Assembly (NCBI GenBank): GCA_028280635.1
Contig: JANQLM010000082.1
Span: 1 to 44,036, forward strand
Direction of reading: 5' to 3'
Length of the DNA: 44,036 nt
From: Halieaceae bacterium
GTDB lineage: Bacteria; Pseudomonadota; Gammaproteobacteria; Pseudomonadales; Halieaceae
Position 1 is the first letter of the stretch; each line of letters starts with the position of its first letter. Positions 40,385 through 44,036 of the stretch are shown in pieces. The position numbers were made by a program, and so were the translations under genes. The notes beneath the pieces are model-generated. The model had not been told where the DNA came from, searched no databases, and saw nothing but the letters and a program-made list of their open reading frames with translations.

Positions 40385-41076
40385 TACTGGGAGGCGGTCT
40401 GGCATACGTTGCCGCGGCTCAGGGTGTATTCGCACTCGTAGTCTTCCGGCAGCGGGTCAAAGCGGAAGTAGAAGCGGTTGATCGTGAAGGGAGCGGCACC
40501 GCGGCGGTTGACCCGGGTGGCCACGTGCAGGCGCTGGCGGTCGTCGCTCATGGATACTCTGTGAAGGATGTCCAGGCCATCGGGCAGGGCAATGCGAAAC
40601 AGCAACTGCTGGGCGTCCCAGCCGCAGACTTCGCTGCCCAGTTCATCGATCACCATCTGCGGCTTCTCATCGCTGAACACGCAGCTCAGGGTGAAGGTGT
40701 TCTCGCGTTTGATGGCGATATCCTCACGGGTCTGATCGATTTCCAGTACCTGCGACTCGGTGATCATGTCCGCCAGTCGTGCCATATCCACGACCTGGCG
40801 AAAGTTTGCGGCCTGCAGCTCCGGGGAAGCCATGCGGGCGCGCTGGTCGCCGCGCGCCATGCGCTCGGCGTTGCGCTGCATCTCGCGGTACAGGCTACGC
40901 AGCTTCTGGTCGACGTTGTCACTGCGACCATAGTCCATCTCCCAGTGCCCGGTGAAATCACGCACCAGCGGCGTCGGCAGCACCATGGCAGTCTGTGGTG
41001 CCGCGGGTGCTTCCGGTTCACTGGCGCAGGCCGACAGCAGTAAGGCGATCAGCGCTGGGGCGAGGTTTTTGTTCAT
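40384..41076 (-). CDS. Hypothetical lipoprotein
   Basis: The 230-residue protein has a lipoprotein signal ending in LLLSAC-ASE, so Cys at about residue 16-17 would be lipidated. The mature part has a helical region (YGRSDNVDQKLRSLYREMQRNAERMARG), then beta-rich segments (FTLSCVFSD, EVCGWDAQQLLFRIALPDGL, ATRVNRRG, RFYFRFDPLP). It is not recognised. ATG 41076 is chosen because the frame before it does not extend a signal. It is coupled by TAATG to the exported protein downstream and divergent from purC. Confidence 0.75.
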   Translation of the reverse strand: MNKNLAPALIALLLSACASEPEAPAAPQTAMVLPTPLVRDFTGHWEMDYGRSDNVDQKLRSLYREMQRNAERMARGDQRARMASPELQAANFRQVVDMARLADMITESQVLEIDQTREDIAIKRENTFTLSCVFSDEKPQMVIDELGSEVCGWDAQQLLFRIALPDGLDILHRVSMSDDRQRLHVATRVNRRGAAPFTINRFYFRFDPLPEDYECEYTLSRGNVCQTASQ

Positions 41077-41120
41077 GGCTGTAACTCTACCGTACACAAG
41101 TGCCTGAATCCCGTAAGGAT

Positions 41121-41151
41121 TTGTCAACGCCGCCGGGGTCTCTGCTAGAAT
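41121..41151 (+). promoter_or_regulatory. Probable sigma-70 promoter of purC
   Basis: TTGTCA (41121-41126) and TAGAAT (41146-41151) are near-consensus -35 and -10 boxes with a 19-bp spacer, slightly long. The purC ATG is 51 nt after the -10. I see no PurR-like palindrome. Confidence 0.5.
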
Positions 41152-41201
41152 CGCGCCTTTCTCGCTTCAGATTTTTCAGCAGACAAGACCGGTCCCATCC
41201 C

Positions 41202-42302
41202 ATGAGTCTCGCAGACCAGGTATTGGCGGTAAACGACGACCTGCCGATCCGCACAGACCAGGCCGTGCACAGTGGCAAGGTGCGCTCTGTGTACTGGCTC
41301 AGCGCCGCTGACAGCGCGCGCCTGGTGCGCGAGCGCGCCTACAACGTGGCCCCGGATGCGCCGCTGGCGGTCATGGTGATTTCCGATCGCATCTCCGCCT
41401 ATGAGGTGATCTGGCACGGCGAAGGCGGTGTGTACGGCGTGCCCGGCAAGGGGGCGGCGCTCAATGCCATCTCCAACCACTGGTTTCGCTGCTTCCGGGA
41501 GCGGGGCCTGGCTGAGTCGCATATTCTCGAGATACCTCACCCGCTGGTGTGGATCGTACAGAAGGCGCGCCCGGTCATGATTGAGGCTATCGCCCGGCAG
41601 TACATTACCGGCTCCATGTGGCGGGCCTATGAACAGGGTGAGCGGGAGATCTGCGGCCAGCCCTTGCCCGAGGGTCTCGAGCGCGACCAGCGACTGCCGG
41701 AGCTGTTGATCACACCTTCTACCAAAGGGATCATTCGAGGGCTGCCGGGGGTGCCGGAAATAGACGACGTTAACGTCAGCCGCGGCGAGCTGCTGCGCCA
41801 CTACCAGGCCTTCGCTTTTCGGGACCCGCAGGACATCGACCGCTACGAGGCTTTGCTGCGCGACGGGTTTACGCTCATCAGCAATGCCCTGGCCACCCTC
41901 GACCAGATATTTGTCGATACCAAGTTCGAGTTCGGCTACGTCACGAATGCCCGGGGTGAGGAGCATCTGATATACATGGACGAGGTGGGTACGCCGGACT
42001 CTTCACGTATCTGGGACGGGCCTGCCTATCGGGAGGGACGGGTGGTGGAAAACTCCAAGGAGCAGTTCCGGCAGCTTTTGCTGCAGCACTTCCCGGACCC
42101 GGACATCCTCACCAACAAGGCGCGCATGGCGGAAAGACCGGCGCTGGCCGAGCCAGGGCTGCCGCTGGAGATTCTCATGCAGACCTCTGAGACTTACCGT
42201 GCACTCGCCGAGCGTATCACCGGCGAACCCCTGCCATTGAGCGACAACCCGCGTGCCGAGATCATAGACACGCTGGCCGGCGAGTTCGGGCTGATCGGCT
42301 GA
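41202..42302 (+). CDS. purC: Phosphoribosylaminoimidazole-succinocarboxamide synthase (long form)
   Basis: This 366-residue SAICAR synthetase joins CAIR and aspartate with ATP in purine synthesis. Family segments are [11 protein letters not shown] (P-loop-like SGKVR), [27 protein letters not shown], the [12 protein letters not shown] stretch (CAIR region), [11 protein letters not shown] and [13 protein letters not shown]. The length fits the long form found in many marine gammaproteobacteria rather than the roughly 240-residue enterobacterial form. ATG 41202 begins at the conserved N-terminus; a longer frame from 41100 is ignored. Confidence 0.95.
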   Translation: MSLADQVLAVNDDLPIRTDQAVHSGKVRSVYWLSAADSARLVRERAYNVAPDAPLAVMVISDRISAYEVIWHGEGGVYGVPGKGAALNAISNHWFRCFRERGLAESHILEIPHPLVWIVQKARPVMIEAIARQYITGSMWRAYEQGEREICGQPLPEGLERDQRLPELLITPSTKGIIRGLPGVPEIDDVNVSRGELLRHYQAFAFRDPQDIDRYEALLRDGFTLISNALATLDQIFVDTKFEFGYVTNARGEEHLIYMDEVGTPDSSRIWDGPAYREGRVVENSKEQFRQLLLQHFPDPDILTNKARMAERPALAEPGLPLEILMQTSETYRALAERITGEPLPLSDNPRAEIIDTLAGEFGLIG

Positions 42303-42325
42303 GGCGGATTAACAACAATATCAAG

Positions 42326-42344
42326 ACACCACACCACACCACAC
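42326..42344 (+). repeat. Short ACACC pentamer tandem repeat in the leader of the symporter gene
   Basis: ACACC occurs three times followed by ACAC, in the 53-bp gap between purC and the AGCS symporter gene. It is too short to be certain of slippage, but it sits just before the ribosome-site region (CAGGG). Confidence 0.5.
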
Positions 42345-42355
42345 AGGGCAGTGAC

Positions 42356-43711
42356 ATGAGCGATCTCATCTACACCATCAACGGCTGGGTCTGGGGCCCG
42401 GTCATGCTGTGCCTGATCCTGGGCACAGGGATCTACCTCAGCATTGGCCTGCGCTTCATGACTCTGCGACGCATACCCGCCGCCTTCCGCCTGCTGTTCA
42501 GGGGCGGCAGCCGAGGTGACGGCGAGATCTCCTCGTTCGGAGCCCTGATGACGGCGCTGTCTGCCACCATCGGCACCGGCAATATTGCCGGGGTGGCCAC
42601 GGCGATCGCGATTGGCGGGCCGGGCGCTTTGTTCTGGATGTGGCTTGCGGCCCTGTTCGGCATCGCCACCAAGTACGCCGAGGCGGTTCTGGCGGTGCAC
42701 TATCGAGAGCATGACGAGAACGGGCACTACATGGGCGGCCCGATGTACTACATCCGCAATGGCCTGGGGCAACGCTGGTACTGGCTCGCCTTCCTGTTTG
42801 CGATATTTGGAGCACTGGCCGGATTTGGCATTGCCAACACCGTGCAATCGAACTCTGTGTCACAGGTGCTGGACACCGCCTTTGGCATAGAACCGCTGAT
42901 AACCGGTCTGGTGCTGGCGGCCCTGGTGGCCACTGTCATTCTCGGTGGCATCAAGCGCATCGCCCATGTCACCAGCGTGTTGGTGCCATTTATGGCGGTG
43001 GCCTATCTGCTGGCTGGGCTGGTGGTCATCGGGCTCAATATCGGCGAACTGCCGGCTGCGGTGGTGACGATCGTCACAAGCGCGTTCACTGGCCACGCAG
43101 CGGGTGGCGGTTTTGCCGGGGCAAGCCTGATGCTGGCTCTGCGCATGGGTGTGGCGCGGGGCATCTTCTCCAACGAGGCGGGACTCGGCAGCGCGCCGAT
43201 CGCCCATGCCGCCGCCCAGACCAATGACCCGGTGCGACAGGGCACCATCGCCATGCTCGGCACCTTTATCGACACCCTGGTGGTGTGCAGTGTTACCGGC
43301 CTCGCTATTGTGATGATGGGTGTAATGGAGACCGGCGAGACCGGCGCCAACCTCACGCGCCTGGCCTTCGGGCGTGGCGTGGCGGGTGGCGAATGGGTGG
43401 TGACCTTCGGCCTGTGCCTGTTTGCCTTTACCACAATGATTGGCTGGAGCTACTACGGCGAGCGCTGTATAGCCTTCCTGGTAGGGGAGCGCGGTGTGCT
43501 GCCTTTCCGACTGGCGTGGGTGGCGGCCATTCCGCTGGGTACGGTTGGCGACCTGGACCTGGTATGGGTCATCGCCGATACCCTTAACGCCTGTATGGCC
43601 TTCCCCAACCTGACGGCACTGCTGTTGTTGTCGCCGGTGGTGTTCAAGCTGACGCGGGACTACCTGTCCAGCGCCGACAGTGTTGAGGCAGAACGCCGCG
43701 AAGTCACCTGA
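42356..43711 (+). CDS. Alanine/glycine:cation symporter family (AGCS) protein
   Basis: This 451-residue membrane protein of the Na+:alanine/glycine symporter family has about 11 membrane segments. AGCS signatures are GPVMLCLILGTGIYLSIGLRF at the start, SSFGALMTALSATIGTGNIAGVATAIAIGGPGALFWMW (the diagnostic GTGNIAG loop), YAEAVLAVHYRE, GGPMYYIRNG, FSNEAGLGSAPIAHAAAQT, and GWSYYGERC near the end. It imports small neutral amino acids with Na+. It lies 53 nt after purC. Its 3' end overlaps the convergent repeat-protein gene by 8 nt. Confidence 0.93.
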   Translation: MSDLIYTINGWVWGPVMLCLILGTGIYLSIGLRFMTLRRIPAAFRLLFRGGSRGDGEISSFGALMTALSATIGTGNIAGVATAIAIGGPGALFWMWLAALFGIATKYAEAVLAVHYREHDENGHYMGGPMYYIRNGLGQRWYWLAFLFAIFGALAGFGIANTVQSNSVSQVLDTAFGIEPLITGLVLAALVATVILGGIKRIAHVTSVLVPFMAVAYLLAGLVVIGLNIGELPAAVVTIVTSAFTGHAAGGGFAGASLMLALRMGVARGIFSNEAGLGSAPIAHAAAQTNDPVRQGTIAMLGTFIDTLVVCSVTGLAIVMMGVMETGETGANLTRLAFGRGVAGGEWVVTFGLCLFAFTTMIGWSYYGERCIAFLVGERGVLPFRLAWVAAIPLGTVGDLDLVWVIADTLNACMAFPNLTALLLLSPVVFKLTRDYLSSADSVEAERREVT

Positions 43712-44036
43712 CCGGGGTCAGGCCTTTGTCGCGGTTGGCGATGGCCTCACGGAGGTCGAAGCCGGCATCCACCCAGGTGCGCGCCTGTTCAGCGGTGAAC
43801 TTCTCCTGTGCCCAGGCCACTGCGGCGTCCAGGCTGAAGTTGCCTTTGACCCAGGGTGTGGCGCTCTCCGGTTTCCAGCCCGCCTTGCTCCAGGCCAGGA
43901 TAGCGTCTGCCGCAGTGACCCCGGCCTCGCGCCATTGAGTGACGTCCCCGGTATCCAGGCCGGCTGAGCTGAGCTGCTGGGCGGCGGCAGCGCTCAGGTC
44001 CAGCGCGCGCCACGCTGCGATCTCGTCCTCCGACAT
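43704..44036 (-). CDS. Tryptophan-repeat hypothetical protein (runs to window end)
   Basis: At least 110 residues, from an ATG that is exactly the last codon of the window, so the true start may lie outside. No known family is recognised. From about residue 33 the chain is five near-tandem 13-residue units, each opening with Trp and carrying a conserved aromatic or aliphatic residue and an Ala: WREAGVTAADAILA (14), WSKAGWKPESATP, WVKGNFSLDAAVA, WAQEKFTAEQART, WVDAGFDLREAIA. The pattern suggests short helical repeats packing through the Trp residues. It is acidic and soluble, with no signal or membrane segment in the visible part. Confidence 0.65.
   Translation of the reverse strand: MSEDEIAAWRALDLSAAAAQQLSSAGLDTGDVTQWREAGVTAADAILAWSKAGWKPESATPWVKGNFSLDAAVAWAQEKFTAEQARTWVDAGFDLREAIANRDKGLTPVR

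Noticed and set aside
1-44036. tRNA, rRNA, CRISPR array, insertion sequence or prophage
   Set aside because: None seen on reading both strands: no direct-repeat/spacer array, no transposase or integrase motif, and no clear tRNA cloverleaf. A covariance-model scan would be needed to exclude small RNAs.

Overview
The window is GC-rich, densely packed bacterial chromosome. It probably comes from a marine gammaproteobacterium of the Halieaceae/Cellvibrionales type. That is inferred from the NudE, SstT, MsrA and long-form PurC families, the TonB-dependent receptor and the MhpDFE-type module; no rRNA or other definitive marker is present. I saw no tRNA, CRISPR array or insertion sequence.

Region 1 (1-3.2 kb) holds the 3' end of an endonuclease/exonuclease/phosphatase gene, a small DUF5329 protein, and a PadR regulator divergent from a nitronate monooxygenase. 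Two identical-arm operators (TATGCAA-N4-TTGCATA) lie between the last two.

Region 2 (about 2.4-25.2 kb) is a catabolic island for an aromatic or ring-containing compound. It encodes a class III extradiol dioxygenase (MhpB-like), three SDRs, an HSL-type esterase, a flavin reductase, an FAD oxidoreductase, a large MalT/LAL-type LuxR regulator, an LLM flavin monooxygenase, an MhpC-like hydrolase, an Old Yellow Enzyme homologue, an SMP-30 lactonase, NudE, a TonB-dependent receptor, two GST-like proteins, a SnoaL-like protein, the terminal MhpD-MhpF-MhpE module (hydratase, acylating acetaldehyde dehydrogenase, aldolase) and an MFS transporter. The likely logic is uptake through the TonB receptor, flavin-dependent oxygenation and SDR/OYE processing, extradiol ring cleavage, C-C hydrolysis, then conversion of 2-hydroxypentadienoate to pyruvate and acetyl-CoA. 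The substrate cannot be read from sequence. Seven copies of an unannotated motif, core MAAAGRYAGGK, sit 59-102 bp upstream of the start codons of the island's transcription units. They are the best candidates for the binding site of the LAL regulator.

Region 3 (25.2-30.8 kb) is ordinary accessory and housekeeping content: an orphan HicB-like protein, a YeeE/YedE pair, SstT, a GPH-type MFS carrier, YjbQ, a GFA protein and a HEAT-like protein.

Region 4 (30.8-36.1 kb) is a signalling locus. It has an FHA-domain protein and a transmembrane Ser/Thr-kinase-like TPR protein. The kinase glycine loop lies upstream of the first ATG, so a CTG start is proposed, and its activation segment is missing. 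A sulfotransferase-like gene and a small unknown gene converge on it. Region 5 (36.1-44 kb) has periplasmic MsrA, a GGDEF-EAL protein, a secreted protein/lipoprotein pair, purC, an AGCS symporter and a tryptophan-repeat protein running off the window end.
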